Below, one piece after another: positions 7,826-16,784 of a stretch of 64,000 nt of DNA. Under the pieces are notes generated by a model, which saw only the letters and a list, made by a program, of their open reading frames with translations, was not told the origin of the DNA and ran no database searches. Where the stretch lies: contig CAZVYJ010000002.1 of NCBI GenBank assembly GCA_964631565.1, forward strand, positions 41,239 through 105,238, in the 5' to 3' direction. This DNA is from CAZVYJ01 sp964631565 (GTDB lineage Bacteria; Planctomycetota; Phycisphaerae; SM23-33). A program made the translations under genes and the position numbers. Numbering within the stretch: position 1 is the stretch's first letter; each line of letters starts with the position of its first letter.

Positions 7826-9697
7826 TCACGGTTTCGGTTTTCCCGGCCAGTCGAGGACCGCGCCGGTGTCGGCCGAGGTCGCGTGTGCGGCGTATCGGCC
7901 AAGCGCGCCGTATTTAATCTGCGGCTCGGCCGGCTTGTATTTCTTGCGGCGCTTGGCGAACTCGGCCGCGGAAACCTTCGCGTTCATTTTGCCGGCTGGT
8001 ATGTCTATCTCGATTATGTCGCCGTTTTTCAGCAGACCGATTTCGCCGCCGGCGGCCGCCTCAGGCGAAACGTGGCCGATGCACGCGCCGGCAGTCCCGC
8101 CGCTGAATCGCCCGTCGGTTATCAGCGCGCACTTGTCGCCGAGGCCCATGCCCTTGATGTAGCTGGTCGGCGCGAGCATTTCCTGCATGCCCGGGCCGCC
8201 GCGCGGGCCTTCGTTGCGTATGATCACCACGTCGCCGGGCTTGACCTTCCCGGCGAGGATGCCTTCGCAGGCGTCTTCCTGGCTCTCGAAAATGCGGGCC
8301 GGGCCGCTGTGCCTGTACATCTTCGGGTCCACGCCGGCGAGCTTCACAATGCCGCCTTTGGACGCGATGTTGCCGTAGAGCACGATCAGCCCGCCGCGTT
8401 TCGTGAACGCACGGTCCAGCGGGCGGATGACGTCCGTTGCGTCCAGCTTGCCGGCGTTTTTGACGGCCAGCTTTTTCGGTTTTTCTCCTCGCAGCATGGC
8501 CCGGACGTCGGCGACGCTGCGGCCGGTCGCCTTCCAGCCTTCGCGGTACATTTTTTTTGCGGCTGCGCAAAGCTTCTTGCTGCGGAGCGAATATTTTTCG
8601 AGATTCTTCATCAGCGTTTCGCCGGTGACGGTCATGCAGTCGACGTTGACCAGCGACGGGCGGTCCCACCAGAGCTGGCCCATGATGGTGTGTATGCCGC
8701 CGGCCCGGTGGATGTCCTGCATGTGATAGATTCTGCCTTCGGGCGTGGACGACGGCGCGACGCGCGAGATGTTCGGCGTGCGTTTCGATATCGCCTCGAT
8801 GTCCTTCATCCCGAATTTCACGCCGGCTTCGTTGGCCATCGCCAGCAGATGCAGCACGGTATTCGTCGAGCCGCCCATCGCCATGTCGAGCGTGAATGCG
8901 TTGACGAACGCTTTTTTGTTCATTATCCGCCGCGGCAGCAGCGGCCATGTCGCCTTGCAGCCGGTCGCGGCCCACTGTTTCGCCATTGTCACGATTCTCC
9001 CGGCCGCAGCCTTGTACAGGTCCATGCGGGCGGGGCTGGTCGCGAGGCACGTGCCGTTGCCCGGCAGGGCCATGCCTATCGCCTCGCACAGGCAGTTCAT
9101 GCTGTTGGCGGTGAACATGCCGCTGCACGAGCCGCACGTGGGGCAGGTGTTGTCTTCGTACTCGGCGGCCTGGCGGGCGGACATCTTGCCGATGCGTTTC
9201 TGTGCGACGGCGTAGAACTGGTCGATGAGGTCCACGTCCTTTCCGCAGACCCTGCCGGCTTCCATCGGCCCGCCGGAGACGAATATCGTCGGTATGTTCA
9301 GCCTCAGCGAGGCCATCAGCATGCCGGGGATTATCTTGTCGCAGTTTGGTATGCAGATTATCGCGTCGAACATGTGCGCGCGGCACATCGACTCGACGCA
9401 GTCGGCTATCAGCTCGCGCGACGCCAGCGAATATTTCATGCCGGTGTGGCCCATCGCTATGCCGTCGCAGATGGCTATCGTGTTGAACATTATCGGAACG
9501 CCGCCGGCTGCGATAATGTGTCTGCGGACATACTCGCCCACGGCGTCCAGATGCACGTGACCGGGCACGATGTCGGTGTAGCTGTTGACTATGCCGATGA
9601 ACGGCTTGCGTATGTCCGTGTCGGTAAGCCCCGTCGCCTTGAGCAGGCTGCGGTGCGGGGCGCGTTCGTCACCTTTTTTAACTGCGTCGCTTCTCAT
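7826..9697 (-). CDS. ilvD: Dihydroxy-acid dehydratase
   Basis: 623 residues, somewhat longer than the common ~560. It shows the family signatures: IPNCDKIIPGMLMAS (about 115-130) with an Fe-S cysteine, CPTCGSCSGMFTANSMNCL with the second, the glycine-rich GGSTNTVLHL, and SGGTAGACIGHVSPEAA near the C-terminus. It dehydrates 2,3-dihydroxy-isovalerate and -methylvalerate in valine/isoleucine synthesis; cytoplasmic. Extra length is in the central region (about residues 330-440), which is lysine-rich and less conserved. A DUF1330-like gene lies 26 bp upstream on the same strand. A 638-codon frame on the plus strand over this gene is a shadow. Sugar-acid dehydratases of the same family are the alternative, but the motifs fit IlvD. 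Confidence 0.92.
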   Translation of the reverse strand: MRSDAVKKGDERAPHRSLLKATGLTDTDIRKPFIGIVNSYTDIVPGHVHLDAVGEYVRRHIIAAGGVPIMFNTIAICDGIAMGHTGMKYSLASRELIADCVESMCRAHMFDAIICIPNCDKIIPGMLMASLRLNIPTIFVSGGPMEAGRVCGKDVDLIDQFYAVAQKRIGKMSARQAAEYEDNTCPTCGSCSGMFTANSMNCLCEAIGMALPGNGTCLATSPARMDLYKAAAGRIVTMAKQWAATGCKATWPLLPRRIMNKKAFVNAFTLDMAMGGSTNTVLHLLAMANEAGVKFGMKDIEAISKRTPNISRVAPSSTPEGRIYHMQDIHRAGGIHTIMGQLWWDRPSLVNVDCMTVTGETLMKNLEKYSLRSKKLCAAAKKMYREGWKATGRSVADVRAMLRGEKPKKLAVKNAGKLDATDVIRPLDRAFTKRGGLIVLYGNIASKGGIVKLAGVDPKMYRHSGPARIFESQEDACEGILAGKVKPGDVVIIRNEGPRGGPGMQEMLAPTSYIKGMGLGDKCALITDGRFSGGTAGACIGHVSPEAAAGGEIGLLKNGDIIEIDIPAGKMNAKVSAAEFAKRRKKYKPAEPQIKYGALGRYAAHATSADTGAVLDWPGKPKP

Positions 9698-9723
9698 TAT
9701 TGAAGATATCCCTTCAGATTTGT

Positions 9724-10065
9724 TTACTCTCCGCCGCCGTTTTCCAAATATTTCACGGCGTCATTCATCGTTGGAAAACCCTCGATGGCTGTCAGCACGT
9801 AATTCAGTGTCGACTTGTCGCGCAGCGGGCGGATCGCGACGAATTCAGGATCGTGCGAAAGCCTGCGGAGTTCCCTCAGCGACGGATACTCAATCAGCCC
9901 GCAGTATTCCTGCGTGCAGCTGCCCATGTATATCATTCGCGACAGCCCGTACAGCAGCACCCTTGCGTGGTAGCGGTCGAGTATCGGCTGGACTCGCCTG
10001 AGATACTCGGCGTAGTCTTTGTGCTTTCCGGGCGCTATGTCAAAAAGATTCAAGACCACTATCAC
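9724..10065 (-). CDS. DUF1330-like small protein
   Basis: 113 residues with the pattern of a dimeric ferredoxin-like alpha/beta fold (IVVLNLFDIAPGKHKDYAEY, then LRELRRLSHDPEFVAIRPLR). GTG at 10065 is preferred because AGGAG lies seven bases upstream; a longer in-frame version to 10137 has no ribosome-binding site and adds an unlike, basic N-terminus. The gene sits directly upstream of ilvD. Function unknown. Confidence 0.7.
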   Translation of the reverse strand: MIVVLNLFDIAPGKHKDYAEYLRRVQPILDRYHARVLLYGLSRMIYMGSCTQEYCGLIEYPSLRELRRLSHDPEFVAIRPLRDKSTLNYVLTAIEGFPTMNDAVKYLENGGGE

Positions 10066-10304
10066 GCGGGTTCTCCTAAATATTTCGAAAAGTATCGAAA
10101 ATCGACCGATTGGCGATTTGCGACACGCCGGCGCCAATAATAGGCTAACAAATTACGCGCAAGCGAGGCATTTGGCAATAGTGTTGCTGTCTGCGCAGCG
10201 GGGAGTTTGATATGCCGCAGGGAGGCTTTCTGCTTGCCAGAGGCGTCGTTGTTGGATAAAAGCGTAGTCGGGAAAACGGCGTTTCACAATTAAGGAGCTG
10301 AAGG

Positions 10305-10571
10305 ATGTGGGAAAAACACACGATTCTGGGCATTCATATCACGGACAGGGTCAAGGAAGCCTCCGAGGTTCAGAAACTGCTCACCGCGTATGGCAGCCAG
10401 ATACAAACCCGCCTGGGCCTGCACGAGGTTGAAAAAGGCAAGTCGGCCCCGAACGGCCTGATACTGCTCGAAATGGTCGGACCCGACGCAAAAATCCATG
10501 AGATGGCCGACAAGCTCAACGCTCTCGAAGGCGTCGAAGTCCAGAGCATGGTTTTTCATCATCCGAGCTAG
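10305..10571 (+). CDS. TM1266-family putative iron-only hydrogenase regulator
   Basis: 88 residues, a single ACT-like domain. It matches the TM1266 family pattern: ILGIHITDR at the start, LLTAYGSQIQTRLGLHEV in the middle, GLILLEMVG and a final VQSMVFHHPS. In other anaerobes such genes accompany [FeFe]-hydrogenase maturation genes; none is in this window. The start has AAGGAGCTGAAGG just upstream. It supports an anaerobic hydrogen-metabolising host but does not prove it. Confidence 0.85.
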   Translation: MWEKHTILGIHITDRVKEASEVQKLLTAYGSQIQTRLGLHEVEKGKSAPNGLILLEMVGPDAKIHEMADKLNALEGVEVQSMVFHHPS

Positions 10572-10581
10572 TCGTTTTGTG

Positions 10582-10644
10582 GGGTGGCACGGCCCCTCAG
10601 GGGCCGTGTTGTCGAACACGGGTTGCAAGCAACCTGTGGCACCC
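10582..10644. repeat. Paired-hairpin repeat family A, copy 2
   Basis: GGGTGGCACGGCCCC/GGGGCCGTG forms the first hairpin and AACACGGGTTGC/GCAACCTGTGGCACCC the second. Same layout as the copies at 7751, 21451 and 35976, without outer inverted repeats. It follows the stop of the regulator gene by 10 bp. Confidence 0.8.
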
Positions 10645-10700
10645 ATTATGGCGACGGTACTGGACAGTATCTGCCGGCGGCAATATCATGTCGCCGTATT

Positions 10701-10806
10701 GATTGGAAAGTAGATAGTAGAAAGCAAGCTGCAGGAGAGCGACATTGGCTGATTGCGGAGCAGGGCGATGTTTCAATTCTCCACTTTCTACTGCTCTCCT
10801 GCTCTG
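10701..10806. repeat. Dispersed repeat family B, copy 2
   Basis: Begins GGAAAGTAGATAG and ends CTTTCTACTGCTCTCCTGCTCTG, with internal ATTGCGGA, paralleling 1265-1375. It ends about 20 bp before tRNA-Leu. Confidence 0.55.
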
Positions 10807-10826
10807 GCTGTCATTTAGGACATCTC

Positions 10827-10912
10827 GGCCTGGTGGCGGAATTGGCAGACGCAAGGGATTTAAAATCCCTTGACCCGTAAGGGTCGTGCGGGTTCGACCC
10901 CCGCCCGGGCCA
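10827..10912 (+). tRNA. tRNA-Leu (anticodon UAA)
   Basis: 86 nt, class II. Acceptor GGCCTGG pairs with CCGGGCC, anticodon arm AGGGA-TTTAAAA-TCCCT gives anticodon TAA, variable arm TGACCCGTAAGGGTCG, T arm GCGGG-TTCGACC-CCCGC, discriminator A. CCA is not encoded. Confidence 0.97.
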
Positions 10913-11045
10913 TGCATTTCAACACGAATTTCTGATATGTGTGCAGCTGTTGTAACATAAATTGATTTTTTCAGGTCAGAGATACCCTCTGTTCCTACAA
11001 TTATAGCAACCCAACACGTGTCATCTAAAAGGAAAGGGGCATGTT

Positions 11046-11660
11046 ATGAAAAGAGCACATCTGGCAGGTTTTTCCGCACTCATTGCGTTTTTCCTGATTA
11101 CGGCAGTCGCGTTCGCCGATGATCCGCCTCCTGCGAGCGAGACCGGCGAAACGCCCAAGGTGACCGGCCTGGAAAGGGCGGAGGAAAAAGCCCAGGAAAA
11201 CTTCCTGGAAAAGATGGAAAAGGAAGAGGCCAAGCATCGCGAAAGGATGGCCAAACTCGACAGGCTCGAAAAGCTGATGCAGGAAAAGAACAACGAAAAG
11301 GCCCTGAAGCGCATACAGGCAGCCAGGGAAAAGGAAATCAAGCGGCATGACCGCGTGATGGACCGCCTGAGAAAGCACGACGAACAGGCCACCAAAAAAT
11401 TCGATGAGAAAATCGAAAAGCTGAAGAAGAAAGAGGAAGAAAAGGCCAAGGAAGAAGCCAAAGGCAAGTCTGAAGACAAGGAAGAAAAAGCCAAGTCTGA
11501 AGATAAGGACAAGGGCAAGGCCGAAGACAAGGCTAAGGGCAAGTCCGAGGATAAGGCCAAGGATAAAGGTAAGGACAAGGCCAAGGGCAAGGCCGGAAAG
11601 ACCGACGGCAGCGACAACGTTGATGACGACGAAGAGGTATACGAAGAGGAAGCAAAGTAG
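11046..11660 (+). CDS. Exported, highly charged Lys/Glu/Asp-rich protein
   Basis: 204 residues. Signal peptide about 1-25 (MKRAHLAGFS... AVAFAD). Residues 40-140 are long heptad-like helices rich in Lys and Glu, probably coiled coil. The C-terminal third is low-complexity, built of repeated KSEDK/KGKAEDK-type units, ending acidic. A good AAAGGAAAGGGG site precedes the ATG. No known family; a structural or cell-envelope spacer role is only a guess. Confidence 0.75.
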   Translation: MKRAHLAGFSALIAFFLITAVAFADDPPPASETGETPKVTGLERAEEKAQENFLEKMEKEEAKHRERMAKLDRLEKLMQEKNNEKALKRIQAAREKEIKRHDRVMDRLRKHDEQATKKFDEKIEKLKKKEEEKAKEEAKGKSEDKEEKAKSEDKDKGKAEDKAKGKSEDKAKDKGKDKAKGKAGKTDGSDNVDDDEEVYEEEAK

Positions 11661-11750
11661 ACCGCTTGAATCGCGAGAAAGAGCAGAATCAGAACTGCAT
11701 TAAACCGGTAACAGGCTCATACTTCAGCCTGTTTTGAAAGGATATAGAAC

Positions 11751-11990
11751 ATGCCACGTTCAATTCACACTTTTAAAATAATCGTCGTGATATTGCTGCT
11801 GTTTGTGGGAGTAACGCTGCTCGGCTGCAATAAGGATGAGTCTGCTCCCAAGACAACCCCGGAGCCTGAAACCGTCAAGACCAACGAGGAATACCGTCAG
11901 CAGGCGGAAAAGGAAATCACGGAAGATAATGCAGATGAATCGCTGACTACTATTGAGGTCGAGATCAGCGGCGACACGGACGAGCAGTAA
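11751..11990 (+). CDS. Small lipoprotein
   Basis: 79 residues: a basic start, a hydrophobic helix (IIVVILLLFVGVTLLGC) with lipobox LLGC at about residues 23-26, then a short acidic tail. GAAAGGATA precedes the ATG. It follows the charged exported protein by 90 bp and may be cotranscribed. The 217 bp after it, up to 12207, show no gene or clear signal. Confidence 0.65.
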   Translation: MPRSIHTFKIIVVILLLFVGVTLLGCNKDESAPKTTPEPETVKTNEEYRQQAEKEITEDNADESLTTIEVEISGDTDEQ

Positions 11991-12207
11991 CCAAACGGCA
12001 TATTACGGTTTCATTCGCCTGTTGTTCCGCAGTATGCACTGCAAGGGGTATTGGTGTGCGCATCGGTCAGCTTTACTCGTATTTTCACATATTTCCGGAA
12101 CCGTTACCGCTTCCTGTGGTTGACTACTTAAGGCAGTTTGAGTAACAACATGATTCAGTACAGGAATCCGATGCGGCATCACCCCTGAAAAACACGGGAG
12201 CAAGGCA

Positions 12208-15200
12208 ATGAAACCGACTACTTCCGGCAGTTGTACGGTCATCATTCTGGCGATTTTTGCGGCCCTTTCGATTGTCGCCTGCATAGCGTTTCCGGCCGCC
12301 GCGCAGGAACAGCAGCGAGAAGTGATTTTCTCCGACGATTTCAGCAAACCGTCCGACCGCTGGCAGAGTTTCGCCGGCGCGTGGGCGGTGGCTGACGGCG
12401 TGATGAAACAGACCGTGCCCGGCTACGACCTGGGCATTGTCGTCTGCGACCTGTACCTGTGCTGCGACTACCGTTTCGAGACGAAGGTCCGTTTGGTCGA
12501 AGGCGGCGAAGGGGCCGGGCTGTACTGGAACGTGCCCGACGCCAAGACCGGCGAAAACGGCAACATGGCCCGCTCCGAGGGCGAAGGCCCGCTGATGTAC
12601 GGGTGGATGGACGGGCGATTCTATAACTGCGTCGGCTGGGGCACGGGCACGAAGCTCAAGGACAAGCAGTGGCACACAATCCGCCTCGACGTGCGGAACT
12701 CCGACGGTTCGTTCGACCTGTACTGGGACGACGCGAAAGTCGTCGATAACGGCAAGGTCCGCAGCCGCGAAGGCTACGTTGGCCTGCAGACGTCGATGGG
12801 CAGCTTCGAGTTCGACGACGTGAAAATATCGGTGGTCAAGGGCGCCGACTGGCAGCGTCAGCCGCTTGGCCGCGTCGCGCCTGAATGGGCCATACCGACA
12901 GCCGTCCTGCCGAACGGCGACGCGGTCTACCCGATATGGAACAAGAACATCGTTCAGATTATCTCGCAGGACGGCAAGCTGGTGCGGGAGTTCGGCGCAA
13001 CCGGCGACGGGCCTGACCAGCTCAGCCTGCCGACGGCGGCCGCCGTGGACAAGGCCGGCAACATCTACATCGCCGAGGCCGGCAACAACCGCGTGCAGGT
13101 GTTCGACTCGCAGGGCCATCACCTGCGGTTCATCAATGGCGATTTTAAGGCGCCCAGCGGCGTGGCCGTTGACGACAAGGATCGCTTATGGGTGGTCGGC
13201 GGCGGAGACTGCCGCCTCTACTGCGTTGGGAAGAATAAAAAAGTAGATTCGTACAGCTTTCTCAAAGATAGCGCCATACAGGCCAGCAGGCTGGGGAGGA
13301 TTGCCTTTATCGACGGCAAGCTGTACGTCGCGGACAGCGGCAACCGCCGCGTCATGGTTTGCGATACAAATGAATTAACGCTCGAACCGAAGTGGATTCA
13401 GCTCGACGCTGTCAGCGAGCCGTGCGCCGTGGCGAAGGTCGGCGGGCTGTTCGTCGTCACCACGTGGCGAGGCATGTCGGTTTACGACGCCGACTGGAAG
13501 CACCTTGCCGATTACAGCGGCAGGGCGTCAAAGGCCAACTGGCCGCACCAGACGAAATTCGACGCCGCGGGCAAGCTCATCCAGCCTGTAATCGACCCGT
13601 CCCTGGCCAAGTCCATCGAGCTTTACAAGCACTGCGTCCCGGTTGACAAAAAACTTTCGGATGCGTGGCTGAAGAGCCTCTACGAAAAAGGCTCACCGAC
13701 AGAATACTGGGGCAGCGAGCTTGACTACATCAACATGCCCATAGGCGGCATCGGCGCGGGTCAGCTTTATCTCCACGGCGACGGCACGCTGGGCTGCTGG
13801 AGGCTGTTTAACCGCACTCCGCCGACTGAGATAGGCCAGGGCTTCGCCGTTATCGCCGAGACGGCCGACGGCGCGGTCAGCCGCAGGCTGAACCGGCAGG
13901 ATTTTCCAAAAGCGAAATTCCGCGGCGAGTATCCGGTCGGCACGGTGCAGTACCGCGACGAAAATTTCCCGCTGGAGGCCACGCTGGAGGCGTTTACGCC
14001 GTTCATTCCGCTGGACAGCGACGATTCGACGCTGCCTGCGACGATGTTCCGCGTGACAGTCAAAAACATATCCGACATGCCGGTCAAGGCATCCGTGCTC
14101 GGCTGGCTCGATAACGGCGTATTTGCGTTCTCGAAGTCGAAAATGGTCGGTGTCAAGCACACACGCGTCAGCCGCGTCGACGGCGGCACCATGATGCTGC
14201 ACACCGCCGGCCAGTGGCAGGCCCAGGCTGACAGTAAGCCGCGCGAAGACATACTTATCACCGACTTCAACGGCGACAATTACGGCCAGTGGAAGGCGAC
14301 GGGCGACGCATTCGGCGACAAGCCGGCAGCACTGCCGGACGGCAGGAAACTGGTGCATACATACATTCCCGGGCAGGACGGCCCGCAGGGCACGCTGACC
14401 TCGCCGGAGTTCAATATAGAACGGCCGTTCATCAATCTGCTTATCGCCGGCGGCGGGCATGTGGGCCAGACATGCGTCAATGTGGTCGTTAACGACAAGG
14501 TGGTCGCGAGCATCTGCGGCGAGAACAACGGTAATCTCGCCCTTCGCACGCTGGACGTAAGCCGCTATCAGGGCCAGAAGGCTCATATAGAAATTCTGGA
14601 CCGGGTCTCCGGCGGGTGGGGGCACATCATAGTTGACGACATAAAGCAGTCCGACACGCCGGCCGCAGTGGACCTGACCACACTCGTTGACAACGGCTCG
14701 ATGACGCTTGTGCTCGCCGAAGAGGCCGAGTGCGCCGAGATGCTCCAGGCGACGATTTCGTCGGCGAACGAAAATTCGAAAAATCTCGACGACGTCCAGG
14801 CCGCCGAGGATATCGACTATCCTCTGGATGAAACGCACAACGCGGCCCTGGCGGCTCCGGAGGCGGAGCTTGCTCCCGGCCAGCAGCGAACGTACGTGTT
14901 CGCGCTGGCGTGGTATTTTCCCATGCGGGCCGAAGGCAAGGCCTATGCCGACCGCTTCGCCGACGCCGCAGACGTGGCGAAGTACGTCCTCCAGCGGCGA
15001 GAAAAGCTGACAGCCGACACGATGAAATGGCGCGACACCTACTACGACAGCACGCTGCCGACGTGGCTGCTCGACCGCCTGCACGCACCGGTGAGCACGC
15101 TGGCGACCGACACGTGCGAGATGTGGAAAGGCCCGCGCTTCTGGGCATGGGAAGGCGTCGTCTGCTGCGAGGGCACGTGCACACACGTGTGGAACTACGA

Positions 15201-16509
15201 GCACGCCATGGCGATGCTGTTTCCCGATCTTGAGCGGACGATCCGCGACAAGCAGGACTTCGGCCAGGCGTTCTACGAGGACGGGCTGGTCGGCTTCCGC
15301 AGCAACTGGCAGCGGTACGCTGCCGACGGTCAGTGCGGAACCATTCTCAAGGCATACCGCGAGCACAGGATGTCGGCCGATGACGCATTCCTCAAACGCA
15401 ACTGGCCGAAAATTAAAAAGGCGCTCGAGTATTCTATAAATCAGGACGGCAACGACGACGGCCTCATCGAGAACGCCCAGCACAACACGTACGACATAGA
15501 TTTCTACGGCGCCAATACGTTCGTCGGGTCGCTTTACCTTGCGGCGCTGCGGGCCGGCGAGCAGATGGCCGACGAAATGGGCGACGCCGAGTTCGCCGCA
15601 CGCTGCCGGAAGATTTTCGACAGCGGCATGAAACTTTCCTGCGAGAGGCTGTGGAACGGCGAGTATTTCATACAGCAGGTGGACCTGCAGAAGTATCCCG
15701 GCTCGCAGTACGCCGACGGCTGCCTCGCCGACCAGATGTTCGGCCAGAACTGGGCTCACCTGCTGAACCTGGGCTACATATACCCGGCCGAGCGGGTCCG
15801 CAGCTCGCTTGAGTCGGTGTGGAAATACAACTGGGCGCCCGACACGGGCCCGCAGAACGCCATGCACGTACCGGAGCGGTGGTTCGTCCGAAACAGCGGC
15901 GAGCCGGGGCTATTCATCTGCACCTGGCCGAAGAGCAGGCACATGGAAGGCGCGTCGGTGCGCTATCGCGATGAGGTGTGGACCGGCATCGAGTACCAGG
16001 TCGCCGGCGGCATGATATGGGAAGGCATGACGGACGAGCCGCTGTCGATTATCCGGGCAGTCCACGAACGCTACACGCCCGCACACAGGCGCAATCCGTA
16101 CGATGAAGTCGAGTGCGGCGACCATTACGCAAGGGCGATGGCCAGCTGGGGCGTATATGCCGCCCTCTGCGGTTACGATTACCATGGGCCGAAGGGGCAT
16201 ATAGGCTTCGCGCCGAAGCTGACGCCGGAAAACTTCCGGGCCGCCTTCACCGCAGCCGAGGGCTGGGGCACGTTCAGCCAGACCCGCAAAGACGGCGGCC
16301 AGACCGACCGCATCGAGGTGAAGTGGGGCAAACTGCGGGTAAACACGCTGTCGTTTGCCGTCGCCGGCGAAGCTGCGGACGTGAAGGTGACCGCGGCAGG
16401 CGAGGCGGTACCGTGCACACACGCTGTCAAAGACGGCCGGCTGGAAATCACGCTGCAGAACAGCGTTACTCTACTCGCCGGCGAGTCGCTGGAAGTCGGG
16501 ATTCGCTGA
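12208..16509 (+). CDS. Exported multidomain GH116-family glycoside hydrolase
   Basis: 1433 residues. Signal peptide 1-33. Residues ~36-215 form a LamG/keto-disaccharide-hydrolase-like sandwich (VIFSDDFSKPSDRW... FEFDDVKISV). Residues ~220-480 hold NHL-type propeller repeats (AVDKAGNIYIAEAGNNRVQVF). From ~498 comes the GH116 N-terminal domain (INMPIGGIGAGQ), interrupted at about 680-815 by a second sandwich with the levanase-type ending GGWGHIIVDDIKQSD. The alpha/alpha catalytic domain follows, with E988 in CCEGTCTHVWNYE and D1096/D1098 in HNTYDIDFYG at positions expected for nucleophile and acid/base in GH116. The family cleaves beta-glucosides, beta-xylosides or glucosylceramide. It stands alone; substrate unknown. 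Domain calls are by eye. Confidence 0.85.
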   Translation: MKPTTSGSCTVIILAIFAALSIVACIAFPAAAQEQQREVIFSDDFSKPSDRWQSFAGAWAVADGVMKQTVPGYDLGIVVCDLYLCCDYRFETKVRLVEGGEGAGLYWNVPDAKTGENGNMARSEGEGPLMYGWMDGRFYNCVGWGTGTKLKDKQWHTIRLDVRNSDGSFDLYWDDAKVVDNGKVRSREGYVGLQTSMGSFEFDDVKISVVKGADWQRQPLGRVAPEWAIPTAVLPNGDAVYPIWNKNIVQIISQDGKLVREFGATGDGPDQLSLPTAAAVDKAGNIYIAEAGNNRVQVFDSQGHHLRFINGDFKAPSGVAVDDKDRLWVVGGGDCRLYCVGKNKKVDSYSFLKDSAIQASRLGRIAFIDGKLYVADSGNRRVMVCDTNELTLEPKWIQLDAVSEPCAVAKVGGLFVVTTWRGMSVYDADWKHLADYSGRASKANWPHQTKFDAAGKLIQPVIDPSLAKSIELYKHCVPVDKKLSDAWLKSLYEKGSPTEYWGSELDYINMPIGGIGAGQLYLHGDGTLGCWRLFNRTPPTEIGQGFAVIAETADGAVSRRLNRQDFPKAKFRGEYPVGTVQYRDENFPLEATLEAFTPFIPLDSDDSTLPATMFRVTVKNISDMPVKASVLGWLDNGVFAFSKSKMVGVKHTRVSRVDGGTMMLHTAGQWQAQADSKPREDILITDFNGDNYGQWKATGDAFGDKPAALPDGRKLVHTYIPGQDGPQGTLTSPEFNIERPFINLLIAGGGHVGQTCVNVVVNDKVVASICGENNGNLALRTLDVSRYQGQKAHIEILDRVSGGWGHIIVDDIKQSDTPAAVDLTTLVDNGSMTLVLAEEAECAEMLQATISSANENSKNLDDVQAAEDIDYPLDETHNAALAAPEAELAPGQQRTYVFALAWYFPMRAEGKAYADRFADAADVAKYVLQRREKLTADTMKWRDTYYDSTLPTWLLDRLHAPVSTLATDTCEMWKGPRFWAWEGVVCCEGTCTHVWNYEHAMAMLFPDLERTIRDKQDFGQAFYEDGLVGFRSNWQRYAADGQCGTILKAYREHRMSADDAFLKRNWPKIKKALEYSINQDGNDDGLIENAQHNTYDIDFYGANTFVGSLYLAALRAGEQMADEMGDAEFAARCRKIFDSGMKLSCERLWNGEYFIQQVDLQKYPGSQYADGCLADQMFGQNWAHLLNLGYIYPAERVRSSLESVWKYNWAPDTGPQNAMHVPERWFVRNSGEPGLFICTWPKSRHMEGASVRYRDEVWTGIEYQVAGGMIWEGMTDEPLSIIRAVHERYTPAHRRNPYDEVECGDHYARAMASWGVYAALCGYDYHGPKGHIGFAPKLTPENFRAAFTAAEGWGTFSQTRKDGGQTDRIEVKWGKLRVNTLSFAVAGEAADVKVTAAGEAVPCTHAVKDGRLEITLQNSVTLLAGESLEVGIR

Positions 16510-16633
16510 TATTCCGCCGGCTCACTTGAGTTGGGTGCGTCTGAAAGGTTATCATGCCTGTGATATCCCTTGCGCAGACTTTGTTTCTCCGTTTTGTTCG
16601 TCCGCTTCTGTTTGAAAAGGTTTATCCCGCGCG

Positions 16634-16697
16634 GCGGCCTTCCCAGACCGCCGTGGAGGAATGGTCGATTTTACGGGTGGCGGCCTGGGAAGGCCGC
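16634..16697. repeat. Inverted repeat upstream of the dehydratase cluster
   Basis: GCGGCCTTCCCAGACCGCC (16634-16652) is complementary, with one unpaired base exchange, to GGCGGCCTGGGAAGGCCGC (16679-16697). It occupies the 275-bp gap before the gene at 16785 and could end transcription from the hydrolase gene or be another palindromic repeat. Confidence 0.7.
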
Positions 16698-16784
16698 TAC
16701 CCTGAACAAACTTTAACAGATGCAGATTTTTGCACGGGGAGCCTCGTGGCTTTCGGCGGCGATACCGGAATGGGAGCGTTATAA

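Noticed and set aside
7787..9703. 638-codon plus-strand frame over ilvD
   Set aside because: Opposite a recognised enzyme; no signal or motif in it.
13693..15867. 724-codon minus-strand frame inside the GH116 gene
   Set aside because: Shadow of GC-rich coding sequence; the plus-strand gene has clear domains.
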